Assembly: GCF_030272615.1 (NCBI RefSeq)
Contig: NC_081413.1
Coordinates: 721,324,367 to 721,388,366, forward strand
DNA from: Cryptomeria japonica
Taxonomy: Eukaryota; Streptophyta; Pinopsida; Cupressales; Cupressaceae
DNA length: 64,000 nt
Direction: 5' to 3'
Every line of letters begins with the position of its first letter. Position 1 is the stretch's first letter. Below are positions 50,325 through 60,164 of the stretch, piece after piece. The notes under the pieces were generated by a model. It had not been told where the DNA came from. It did no database searches and was given only the letters and a program-made list of their open reading frames with translations. A program made the position numbers and the translations under genes.

Positions 50325-50580
50325 CAAATAATCTCATGGGCTTTTATACAAAATTTGGCATTACAATATATGCGATTCAGCTCGTTGCCATTTTAATATA
50401 CAAATCATCTCATGGGCTTTTATACAAAATTTGGCATTACAATATGTGTGATTCAGCTCATCGCCATTTTAATATACAAAATTTTGCATGTACATATGTA
50501 CAAATCAGCTCATTGACACTTAAATATACAAAATTATGCCCCTAAACATGTAAAAATCAGCTCATGGGCATTTATATATA
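50325..50580. repeat. 76-bp tandem repeat beside the transposase 3' end
   Basis: Two good copies and one or two degraded ones of a unit with CTCATGGGCTTTTATACAAAA and CATTTTAATATACAAA. It may form part of the transposase 3' untranslated region. Confidence 0.75.
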
Positions 50581-50655
50581 CAAAAAATGAATATAGAACA
50601 ATTTGTCGACGATTTATACAAAAGTCTAAAAATCATTCTACTCTGAACCGTAGAA

Positions 50656-53573
50656 TCAATCAAGTGAGCCTTCAGGATCGGCTCTAACCCGTATTGTGTC
50701 AAGTATTGCCTCGTGGTCAGATTCACGAACTTTCCATAAAATCTTGTTATGAGGTCTACCACGATACTTCATCAAATGAATATTTGTTGCAACAACAAGG
50801 TTAGAGAAATGAAGAATATGTCTGTGTGTTTCAAAGTCCTTGAACAACCAAACATCAGAATTCTTGATAGGGTATCTCCGAAGCCATGTTCCTGTCACGA
50901 CAACAGACCCTATTGGGTACTCAATACCCTCTCCATCAATGATTGTGGTTTTCAATTTTCTTTTAGGCTCAACACAATGACACAAACAGTAATCTGTTCC
51001 TTCTTCATTGTTCTCTTCTGCAACAACTGCATACACATGACCTGCATTTTATAAAGTGTTAATTAATACCAAAAATAAAGTATGATGTACAACAAAATGA
51101 ACCAAAAAGAATACTTGAAAAAAAATTAACTCAAAAAATCACTTGAATCCACTAGGTCGGATACATGGTCAAAATCCACTGATGTCTCCATTTGGCTCAA
51201 TTGCAGTGCTTTGAGAATTTGATATGAATCAATGGGAACCAACAGTCTACACGACCATTTGTCAACCCACTCTTCTGATTCACATTCTTCCCACAAATAA
51301 TACATGCATGAAGAATAAAAACATACCATCTGCCTCGTATAAATTACCAATGAACTTGAATTTGAACTCATAAATGAGTGCATGTCACTCGATCCTACAA
51401 CTGTACAACAATCTAGATAGTTTTCAATGTTAGATTCAATAATCAACCAAAAATATCTACGAACCAATGATGTACCTGGATTACCTAGACCCATCGTAGA
51501 CTTACACCATCGCACAATTGTTTATGCATCTACCAACTCAACACCACCTTCGTACTTCAATTCTTCCCTGGCTAGGGCTCTTTTCACACATGCTCCTACA
51601 CCATCGTGCTCTCCCTTACCATGTCCAGCCTCAGTGAAATTCCAAAAATGTTGTACACCGCTTGTCACATGCATCCTTGTCAGCCAATAAAACATCCTTG
51701 CATTCTTGAATTGTGCGGTGCAATTATCTGACCATATTAAGTGTCGGTTGTATCGTATGATCCTTTCCCTTAAACTATCATAGAAAACTTTAAAGCATCC
51801 TTGTACAAACTCTGATGAATGAGTACGATCATCACTTATGTAGAAGTGATACTCTCTTACAACCTTTCTATCCTCCTTTGTGCTATCATCTGCATGCATG
51901 AATGCTATGTTTACAAAAATAGAAACTTGTGTAGAGTGATAATACATGGATTGCACTTCATTTTGAGGTTGTAGAGTATAATTTTCAGCAAAATCAACGA
52001 TAGAGACAATGGTGCCAAGAGGAAATGTGTCCTTACACAACTTGAATTGCTCATCTAACCATCCAACTCTATGTGTATGCATTATGTACTCATAAACTAG
52101 TTTCTCTTGAAACATTTTCATAAATTGAGATACACAATTATAATTTTTCACTAGCTCACATCTCTTCAAATCTTTTCCATCTTTAACTCCATATGTGACT
52201 GTCTTGTATTTTCCAAAAGAAACTAGTTTCGTACCAATTTCATGTGTGCTCTCCAAATGTATGCATCTTGGTAAATGTTGCAAACCACCACATATAGCAC
52301 AAGAATCTTCCAAACAAGGCATCTTATAATAAATGCAACCATCATGTCTATTACATAACACACTTGAAATAAATTCTCTTGCCGACTTAGGAGGTGCTTG
52401 TATATTACATTCCTGCAAAACATCGTTAGTGTGTAAAGTAGAACAAATATGACGAAAAATATCATAATGCATGGAAAATTCAATATGCATCCTACAACAA
52501 CACGTGGTGCGTACATGATTAATCTTAATATAAAAAGGTTTTGCCATTTCAAAAAATCTTTGAGAAATTTTTATTTGAGGAAACTTTTGAAGGAATCTTT
52601 CATAAAATTTAGTTTGAGTCATATCCAAATAGTGTTTCGCATGTGGCTCACGATTTTTAGACCCAATTCACCTTCTAACAACATCTCTTTGGTTGGGTGA
52701 TACTCTTGTGTTGTCATGACAAAAAATTTCAATTAATGTTTTTAGTGCATCTACAACAACCTTGTCTTTGCGTGGTAGTCTACCTGAGAATGCCCAAAGA
52801 GAATTATTGTTAGGTTCCTCTATTTGTTCTCGCCTCTTTAATGCTTTACTTAATGTTGTTCTACTAACGTTCAATGACTTACTTGCTTTGCTTATCAAAT
52901 GATCTTTTTTTATTTTCTTGCTCATTATGGTTGATGTAATGACACGTCGAGTAGCATTAGAATCTTTACTATGTGATTTTGAACCAATAGATTGATATGC
53001 ATCAAATAGATTTCTGACAATAGTTCTTTCACTATTACTTTTAGATGATCTTAGGCCTAGAATTTTCATTGTCTCTCTAAAATTCAAATTTTTAATCATT
53101 TGAACAATTAATTGACATCTTGCGGTTTGATTTAAGTTTTTAAAATTATTTTGCCATATTCTTTTAACTATTCTCCTACAAGTTCGTTCATTCATTTTAT
53201 TGGGCATTAACTTCAATATATTCTCATCAATGTCAATTAGATACTTTGGTTTCCAACGAATGATTCTAGGAAGTGTTAACATCGGTGCATTATGTACATT
53301 CAATTCATCAAGTAGAGAAGGTGTAATATGTTCATCATTTAATTGATTATTCAATGCGATATCTTCTTCAATTGCATTAGGTTCAAACGGTAAATTATCA
53401 AATGTTTCTTCTTCAATTGCATTATATTTGTTTGGTAAATTGAATTGAGATGTTGAGGTTGACATACCTTCTTCTCCCATTGTTCTTATGTCACGCAATT
53501 TCTTCATACGCTGCCTTTGTCTTTCCTTTTGAGCCTCTCGTTGTTCCATCATTCCTCGCTTGTTCTTTCCCAT
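50656..53573 (-). pseudogene. Transposase, DDE-type with HGKG motif (Sola-like?), two in-frame stops
   Basis: Start ATG 53573-53571 in good context (AACCATGGG). Exon 1 53573-51143, intron 51142-51042 (GT...AG), exon 2 51041-50656; 939 codons. Residues 1-35 are very basic; 226-247 (LISKASKSLNVSRTTLSKALKR is the helical region) look like a helix-turn-helix; a CCC triplet near 358-360 and Cys/His cluster CIYYKMPCLEDSCAICGG near 413-430 may bind zinc. Catalytic candidates: D527 in SIVDFAENY, D616 in WSDNCTAQFKN, E648 or D657 in FTEAGHGKGEHDGVG. In-frame TGA at codon 302 and TAA at codon 684, each one C-to-T change from Arg or Gln, make it a recent pseudogene. It would cut and join the TIR ends in the nucleus. 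Proteins with SD-x-C/A-x-QFKN and HGKG-x2-DG occur in animals and lower plants; superfamily placement is tentative. Confidence 0.8.
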
Positions 53574-53908
53574 GGTTGAGATCAGTTGACCTAAATAGAA
53601 TCATATTACATATATATGTATAGAAAAGTTCAAAAATAAATAAATAACCATAAGTATGCATCTTATCACTATTTTTTGGAATCAAACTATTAAACAATCA
53701 CAATTTAATCATTTGAAACCATGCAAAAACAAAAAACTAATAAAAACAACAATTCAATCATTTGAAATCATGCAAAAAACAAAAAATTCACTTACTTTTA
53801 TGCATACAACAGTGATAGAAGTGTAGACACAGTTCCAGTGGGGCCTTGAACAAAAACTTCTTTTGAGGCCATTGAGGCTCTTGGGCAACTAGAACTATGT
53901 CTATAAAC

Positions 53909-54396
53909 CGCATACGCGCTACATTGATAACCGCGTACGTGCTGCTAGGCCATAAAATGTTGGCAAGCCCAACGGTATTCTCGACTTATGAGTAATAAGT
54001 ACCGCGTATGCGCTTATGAGTAAAAAGTACTGCGTACGCGCTAATAAGCCTTAAAAAGTTATGGAAGGGGTATGGAGGAAGGGAGAGGGAGAGAGGGAGA
54101 GAAGAGGGGGGGAAGGGAGAGAGAAGGAGAGGAGAGGGGAGAGGGGAGAGGGGAGAGGGGGAGAGAGGGAGAGAGGGAGAGGAGAGGGGAGAGGGAGAGA
54201 GAGGGCGAGAGGGAGAGAACATGGGGGGAAGGGAGAGGTAGAGGGAGGGAGAGAGGGAGAGAAGAGGGGGGAGGGAAGGGGGAGAGAGAGAGGGAGAGGG
54301 AGAGAGAGTGAGAGAGGGAGAGAGAGAGAGAGAGGAGGGGGTGGGAGAGGGAGAGAGGGAGAGGAGAGGGGAGAGGGAGAGAGAGGGGGAGAGAGG

Positions 54397-54455
<59 letters not shown>

Positions 54456-54648
54456 AGGGAGAGAGAGAGAGAGAGGGGGGGTGGGAGAGGGAGAGAGAGG
54501 GAGAGGGGGGGTGGGAGAGGAGAGGGAAGAGGAGGGGGGGTGGGAGAGGGAGAGAGAGGGAGAGGAGAGGGAAGAGGGAAAGAGAGGGAGAGAGGGAGAG
54601 GAGAGGGGAGAGGGAGAGAGAGGGAGAGAACATGGGGGGAAGGGAGAG

Positions 54649-54705
<57 letters not shown>

Positions 54706-55260
54706 GAGAGGGGAGAGGGGAGAGGGAGAGAGAGGGAAAGGAGAGGGGAGAGGGAGAGAGGGAGAGAACATGGGGGGAAGGGAGAGGTAGAGGGAGGGAG
54801 AGAATACATGATAAAAATCAAAGAGGAAGTTGCAGATAAGAAATAAATTCACTTACTTCTATAGAAGTGTAGACACAGTTGCAGTGGGGTATGGAGGGAG
54901 AGAAGAAGAGAAAGAGGGATGGGGTATGGAGGAAGGGAGAAGGGGAGAGAGAGAGTAAGAGAGAGAGAGAGAGAGACCTTGTATGCATTTGAGAGGGAGG
55001 GACGATACACTTACATGTGTATATATATGTTTAACATATTATATGTATATAAACATATTATATATACAATGTCATATTATACATATATTATATGAATATA
55101 CACATATTATACATAGAATATCATATTATACAATAGCGCGTACACGCTGTTTATAGTAAAGATAGTGCGTACGCGCTGTTTAATGGAAAACACGCATGCT
55201 TCTTACACTATAAATACCCCATACGCGCTTTTTAAACCATACGTACCTCGTACGCGCTTT
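53909..55260. repeat. Right subterminal palindromes in two clusters
   Basis: Eight copies of the AGCGCGTACGCGCT-type motif: 53909, 53932, 54003, 54031, and 55135, 55164, 55220, 55247. The clusters are separated by the GA tract. The first cluster also lies upstream of the transposase start and could bear on its transcription. 55270-56104 is AT-rich with no gene. Confidence 0.8.
54061..54985 (+). repeat. GA/GGGAGA simple-repeat expansion
   Basis: About 925 bp of almost pure purine on the plus strand, made of (GA)n and GGGAGAG units, with duplicated segments around GAACATGGGGGGAAGGGAGA (54215, 54627, 54765). It splits the right subterminal region and inflates the transposon. Long frames on both strands here encode only E/R/G or S/L/P and are not genes. 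Confidence 0.9.
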
Positions 55261-56104
55261 TGACTTTTTAGGCTTGGAAATAGGCTTGGATGACAAAGCT
55301 ACGGATTGGAAGTTTGATTTCCCTCCATTTCTCTCATTTTTGACGTGTTTTATTTTATCAACTTGGTTTATTGACTTTGTCATCATCGGGTTTACACTTC
55401 ATAAAGTGGGTATTTCTAAAATTGCCACCATATTTTCACCCATCTTCTGAGCTTTCTAACCATATAATTTTTTTTCAATCTGAACAACAATAACATATTA
55501 TTATTGAATTTCTTTTACTAGTGTCTCCATAGTTCTCATAGACATAGGTGCACCATTTTTTGAATAACTTTTGATATACGTATCCAAATTTAAAAAACTT
55601 TATATATTATTGTAGTGCACTTGATTCTTTACAATTTAAAAAAATAAAATTTGTATTTTTGATTTGTTTAGTGCAACTTATGCTTCACACACGAATAGGT
55701 ACTGAATTTTCAAGATGTGCTCGATTGGAAAAATCATTAAAAAAAAAATACTCAACAAAAAATTACAAAAAAATACACATCTTCTAGTGCTCACTCTTAA
55801 CTATCTTTCTGCCAAAGGATTTGTCAAAATACTAAATCTAACTATGACTTTTTTGATGCGCATGTCAGACACTATGTTATGTTTTTTAAAAAAAATAGGG
55901 TCAGTTTTTCGTGCGCGAAGGATTTGACCCCTTAATCTTATCCAATTTTGAAAAAGTTTAGTAGTTTGGAAACTATATTCAGAGTACTACAATATTTGTT
56001 TTTTGAATATCTTCATATCTTGAATGGATGACTTTCAAATTTTGCCTCTAAGTTTAGGTTCACCTGATTTCAGAAAAAAAGTGTCCACTTATACCCCCTT
56101 TTTT

Positions 56105-56128
56105 ACCACCATCTTTGTGCACTTACCC
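56105..56128 (-). repeat. Right terminal inverted repeat
   Basis: On the minus strand begins GGGTAAGTGCACAAAGATGG; 21 of 24 positions match the left TIR. Followed by GTGT (56129-56132), the second TSD copy. Confidence 0.9.
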
Positions 56129-56411
56129 GTGTCATGAAGAAAAAAAGCTAATGAATTAAATAAATAAATAAATAAAGATTTATTTAATTAATAGAAGAAG
56201 TGGGACGAATTAAATAAAAAATATTTATTTAATTTAAGAAAAGATAATTTAAATAAAAAATATTTATTTAAATGAGGAAAGTGTTTAGAAGAGGCTAAAT
56301 CAATTAATTAAATAAATAAAGATATATTTAATTAATAGAAGACTTGGGATAAAGTAATTAAATAAATACAAATATTTATTTAATTAAACAAGACAATTTT
56401 AGGTGTCTACA
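56129..56411 (-). repeat. Right LTR of inner Tat element, right piece
   Basis: Continues the LTR broken at 45315 and ends GGTGTCTACA, followed by the TSD AAATC at 56412-56416. Confidence 0.9.
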
Positions 56412-56416
56412 AAATC

Positions 56417-56930
56417 CATTAATATATTCTTCTATTAATCCATTTTCTTAAATCTCTCCCTTTATTTATCCTATCTCACTCTATCCATCTTACTCATCTA
56501 ATGCATGTTGGATAAACACTCTTTATTTCTACATCAACCCTTTATCCCACATTCATTCGGATGTTGGATTCACCCTTGAGGACATCTATTTAAACCCAAT
56601 CCCCTCTCATTTCAATCATCTAGAATTATACTTCATCTTCTTTGCACTCTTGCATTTCTTGTTTTCTCACACTCTATCTTTCATATTATTTGCATTTGAA
56701 TCTATCAAATCTCTGTTTCCTCATAGCCTTTTGTGCATGTGCTTCTGAGAGCAATATTGTTAAAATGCAAAATCTTTAGAAATTGGAGGGCAATGGAGTG
56801 AATTTTGTGTTTGCATGCATGTGTTTTTAGATTAGATATTTGTATTTGCATGTGTGCGTGATTTGCAGGAACTCCATTGTTGATGTTGGAAACTTTGAAT
56901 CTTTGATTCAAACCATTTCCCTCATTTTCA
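56417..56930 (+). repeat. 3' LTR of non-autonomous Tat element, right piece
   Basis: Continues the LTR broken at 41024 and matches 26750-27242 (for example TCACTCTATCCATCT and GAACTCCATTGTTGATGTTG) to the end CATTTTCA, followed by the TSD ATTAT. Confidence 0.9.
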
Positions 56931-57063
56931 ATTATATTTTTCTACTAAGTATATCTCCTCAACAATTGAGGTGGAGGTTTGTACCCAACTATTTGAACTA
57001 TCTAATCTCTCCTCTTTAGGCCCTTCATGATATTTTGATTCAACCTTCTCATTCTTTGGAGAT

Positions 57064-57318
57064 GGGTGTGTGCAACAAGATGGTGAACAAAAAAGTGGTC
57101 ACTCATCTAAAAAAAACCCAAAAATGTAGGTAACACATTCAAGTTATTTGGTTTTTCAAATAACTCAAACGCATTAGGGTTTAGAAAATTCAAGCCTTAA
57201 TGCATACATGGTTTTAAAATTAAAACCCATACACATTAAAAATATAATTAAATTGTGATTGAGTTTTTTTAAACAAAAGTATCTCTCTCTCTCTCTCTCT
57301 ATATATATACATATATAC

Positions 57319-57350
<32 letters not shown>

Positions 57351-57862
57351 ATCTATATATATGTATATATATATATATGTATATCTATATATGTATATCT
57401 ATATATATATGTATACATATACATATAGATATATATGTATACATATACATATACATATATACATATATACATATATATAGAGACACACACACACACACAC
57501 ATCTGGGTTATTCTAGCCTGTGGCCGCAATGAATTTGTTTGAAATCTTTCCAAAAAAAGGCATCAAAACTTGTACCTTTTTTGCTGTTGCTATCAACCAA
57601 TTCATCATGCCATGATGTCATAGAGGTAAGTCAACATTACTTTTTGCATTTTTAGTTGTTTTTTATTTAAAATTTCATTGTATTTTTGCGATGGTGAAAA
57701 TTAGGGTTTCACAATAAAATGTAATAAAACCAATTCATCATGCCATGATGTCATAGAGGTAAGTCAACATTACTTTTTGCATTTTTAGTTTTTTTTTATT
57801 TAAAATTTCATTGTATTTTGTGATGGTGAAAATTAGGGTTTCACAATAAAATGTAATAAAAC
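57064..57862 (+). mobile_element. Truncated second copy of the transposon's left end
   Basis: Starts GGGTGTGTGCAACAAGATGG and follows the left end of the 10.8-kb transposon: a GTGGTCACTC spacer, an A-rich run with AAAAATGTAGGTAACAC, and eroded subterminal repeats (GCATACATGG). Further right, CCATGATGTCATAGAG|GTAAGT resembles the mini first exon of ORF1. The first four flanking bases are AGAT; no right end was found. Includes a 133-bp tandem duplication (57595-57727 and 57728-57862). Confidence 0.65.
57281..57500. repeat. Compound microsatellite (CT)n, (TA)n, (GT)n, (TATACA)n, (CA)n
   Basis: Simple-sequence block. Frames rich in Y/I/C/V across it are artefacts. Confidence 0.95.
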
Positions 57863-58182
57863 CACTAATTTTGCATAATTTACTATTACATTGGGGAAAG
57901 ATAGGAATTTGATACATTTGATCTTAAGAGATCAAGAATCTAATAAGATTCCAGGCCTCCTAAATGGGGCTCTTTTTTCCCTAAGATTGAATTGAATTTG
58001 AATTATTTAAAGATATGGCCAAATTCTTCCTTGAAGTTAACATAGTAGAAAAAAATCTCTCTTCACTGTTTATCACAAACCTTTTCAATCAAGTGTTTGA
58101 GTGTAATGTAGTGATCAATGGTAAAGTGCTTTGGCCATAGCCTTCTTATCTTTTTGTCCTCTTTCCCTATTTCGTCATTCTA

Positions 58183-58401
58183 TCATGCTCCCAAAAAGTA
58201 TTTTGAAGAGAAGATTGACATTACATTGTGGTAGTTTGAAGGGTTATTGATATACCTACTTTTGAATAAGAGAATGACGATACTAGTAATCCAATTTGTC
58301 AAAAACCCATTATGAATGATCCCAATAACCCATTTGATGTTTTCTTCTTGTAAGCCAACTATGTCATGTGCTTTAGGGGAGAGGACGCAGTAGTTATGCA
58401 C
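58183..58401 (-). pseudogene. LINE reverse transcriptase remnant
   Basis: Minus strand encodes NGFLTNWITSIVILLFKSRY followed by INNPSNYHNVMSIFSSKYF, matching the non-LTR RT pattern (W...I.PLFKxGD..NPSNYR.I.....). Only this short piece is recognisable, with the glycine-aspartate replaced. 57863-58182 and 58402-59240 around it hold no gene I can support. Confidence 0.55.
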
Positions 58402-59240
58402 CTTAACTTTGCACTTCTCAAAATCTTACGTGGAAATTTCAAATCACTCCGAATTTTTTATAGCAGCTTACTTGGCAAGTCCCTTGTTTATAACTAAGGT
58501 TTATGATGCCACATCAACATGTTTTTTGCCAAGGTGTCCAAAACAGCCCAAAAAAAAGTGAGACTAATAGGTGTGCAAAAATGCCCCAATACTTGTGCCA
58601 CTGATGTCATATCACATGATTGGTTACTTTTCATAACAAATGGTATATTTCATTCAATTACTGGTACTTATCATACAACTATTGATGCAATGTTGTATAA
58701 AATTTGGATATTAAATCAACAAATATAGAGGTATTAAATCAACTTCTATCACAAGAATTGAAACACGCTCAACTACTTGATCCTTTCCCCTACCTAATAA
58801 AACTTTTTAATGTTTTGAAAAAATATCGACTGACTTGAACCTACTGTTAAGCCTTTTCAATCTCTAGAGACCCACGTCCCAAACTTCTTTGTTTGCACCA
58901 CCTCCTTGAACATACCCCACCTTCCACTGGCTGAAGGTCGCAACCCTTGTGTAAACCCCTGGCTGCAGCCAAGAACCTCGAAAAGAAGTCCTTAAATCTG
59001 CTTTGTTTTGCAATGCCTCTACACCGTCTTTCACCAGTTGTGTGTATTTGAAAACGTGAGGTATTTGAAGGAATTTTAATGGAGGGAGAACATTTGCTGA
59101 ACTTTACGTATAAAATCGTCGTTTTTCGGAAGTTTTGTTCCTATTCTTTTATTTTGGGCTTTTCCGTTTCGTATGGTCTATATGCCTTTCGCGTCAATAA
59201 TATCAATATCGTACCTTAGATGGCATCGGATGGTTTTGAG

Positions 59241-59256
59241 CCTTTTATATAAGTTA
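59241..59256 (+). promoter_or_regulatory. Putative TATA box of the GLR gene
   Basis: CCTTTTATATAAGTTA about 640 bp before the GLR start codon and 320 bp before the first leader ATG. Position and sequence fit a TATA box, but the transcription start is not known. Confidence 0.4.
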
Positions 59257-59567
59257 TTCTATTTGTTTTCCTAAAATACCTTTTTTACCAGACAAGCAAG
59301 CGGGAACAATTACTGTGCATTATTCAACCACAGAGACGGTGAAATAATCTTTGAAAAAAGTGAAGGCTTGTTCTTTTACAGTACTCTGAGACAGTTGCTG
59401 TGAAAAGCATTTAAATTTGTTCACATAGATTTTTGAAAATATCATATATTATTCTGTTCTTTTTAGTTATTTCTTGGCAGGTATCCACAACTTTAAAGCT
59501 CTAGACTTCTTTCCAGTGATAGGTTAAAGCGTCCCGTCCTGTTGACAAGAATAGTAACAGATTTAAT

Positions 59568-59830
59568 ATGGATACTTTGGGTGGGAGTAAAATTGCATCA
59601 TCCGATACATCACAAATTGCTTCACCAAGACCCCACCTTCCAATTTATATGGATGTTTTGTGTACCATGGGTAAGTTGGATATAATACTGTCAAGCAATG
59701 GTAATGGCTTCTTCAACTCATCAAATATTCTCTCATCAATAATCCTTATATACATCTATTCAAAATATGAGGACCGACCACATTAACTAGCTTCTTTTCC
59801 ACGTTTAGATAGGTAATATTTATTACGCAG
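59568..59830 (+). other. GLR 5' leader with probable intron and upstream ORF
   Basis: An upstream ATG at 59568 opens a frame (MDTLGGSKIASSDTS). A strong donor ATGG|GTAAGT occurs at 59671 and an acceptor TTACGCAG ends at 59830. If spliced, the upstream frame continues to a TGA near 59945, overlapping the GLR start in another frame. It may act as an upstream ORF; untested. Confidence 0.4.
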
Positions 59831-59884
59831 GAGATCATAATGCATGGATGGGATTTGTAGCAGATTTTAATACCGCTCACAAGA

Positions 59885-60164
59885 ATGCATACCAATGGTG
59901 TAGCGCTGTTGACACTGGGTTTTGTCTCTATTGTGCTTTTCCCTGAATGGAAATGTCTCTGTCTGGCACAATATGGTGCTAGACCTGCAACTGTTAATGT
60001 GGGTGCTCTTGTGGCCTACCATACCACCATTGGAAGAGTGGCTAAGAAGGCAATTGAATTGGCAGTGGAAGATGTTAATAATGATAAGGCCGTGCTCAAT
60101 GGGACAAAACTTGTGCTCACAATGATGGACTCCAATTGCAGTGCTTTCATAGGCACTTCTGCAG
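59885..60164 (+). CDS. Glutamate receptor-like channel (GLR), first coding exon
   Basis: Encodes the N-terminus of a plant GLR, a ligand-gated cation channel of plasma and inner membranes. Residues 1-29 form a hydrophobic signal peptide (VALLTLGFVSIVLF), then RPATVNVGALVAYHTTIGRV and KKAIELAVEDVNNDKAVLNG, TKLVLTMMDSNCSAF: the start of the ligand-binding amino-terminal (ANF receptor/LIVBP-like) domain shared by GLRs. The exon ends at GCAG|GTATGC (60164/60165), phase 1, near where the family continues to the ...EALQ helix. The start is the first ATG in frame; the preceding acceptor at 59830 sets the exon edge. Remaining exons are outside the window. No lesion seen, so it may be functional. Confidence 0.85.

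Larger units (their letters stand above)
45316..56128. mobile_element. 10.8-kb two-gene DNA transposon with TIRs and 4-bp TSD GTGT
   Basis: Begins GGGCGTGTGCACAAAGATGG and ends with the matching inverted repeat. GTGT is duplicated at 45312-45315 and 56129-56132, and the intact LTR at 41544-41559 shows the empty site with one GTGT. Inside are: subterminal palindrome arrays at both ends; a ten-exon plus-strand gene (ORF1, 45713-48302); tandem repeats (48843-50580); a two-exon minus-strand DDE transposase gene (53573-50656); and a GA-rich block. The genes converge. Both have nonsense lesions, so this copy probably cannot move by itself. The 4-bp TSD and HGKG catalytic region point to a Sola-like superfamily (inference). 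It is the youngest layer of the nest. Confidence 0.9.

Noticed and set aside
51427-53441. Plus-strand frames opposite the transposase
   Set aside because: Shadows of the minus-strand coding sequence.
53986-54852. Very long open frames on both strands (up to 288 aa) rich in Ser/Leu/Pro or Glu/Arg/Gly
   Set aside because: They arise from a GA simple repeat; several frames are open at once and composition is that of the repeat.
57259-57553. Three overlapping Y/I/C/V-rich frames
   Set aside because: Translated microsatellite, open in several frames on both strands.
58519-58728. 69-aa frame upstream of GLR
   Set aside because: No domain, no splice or promoter context; composition like the surrounding non-coding DNA.
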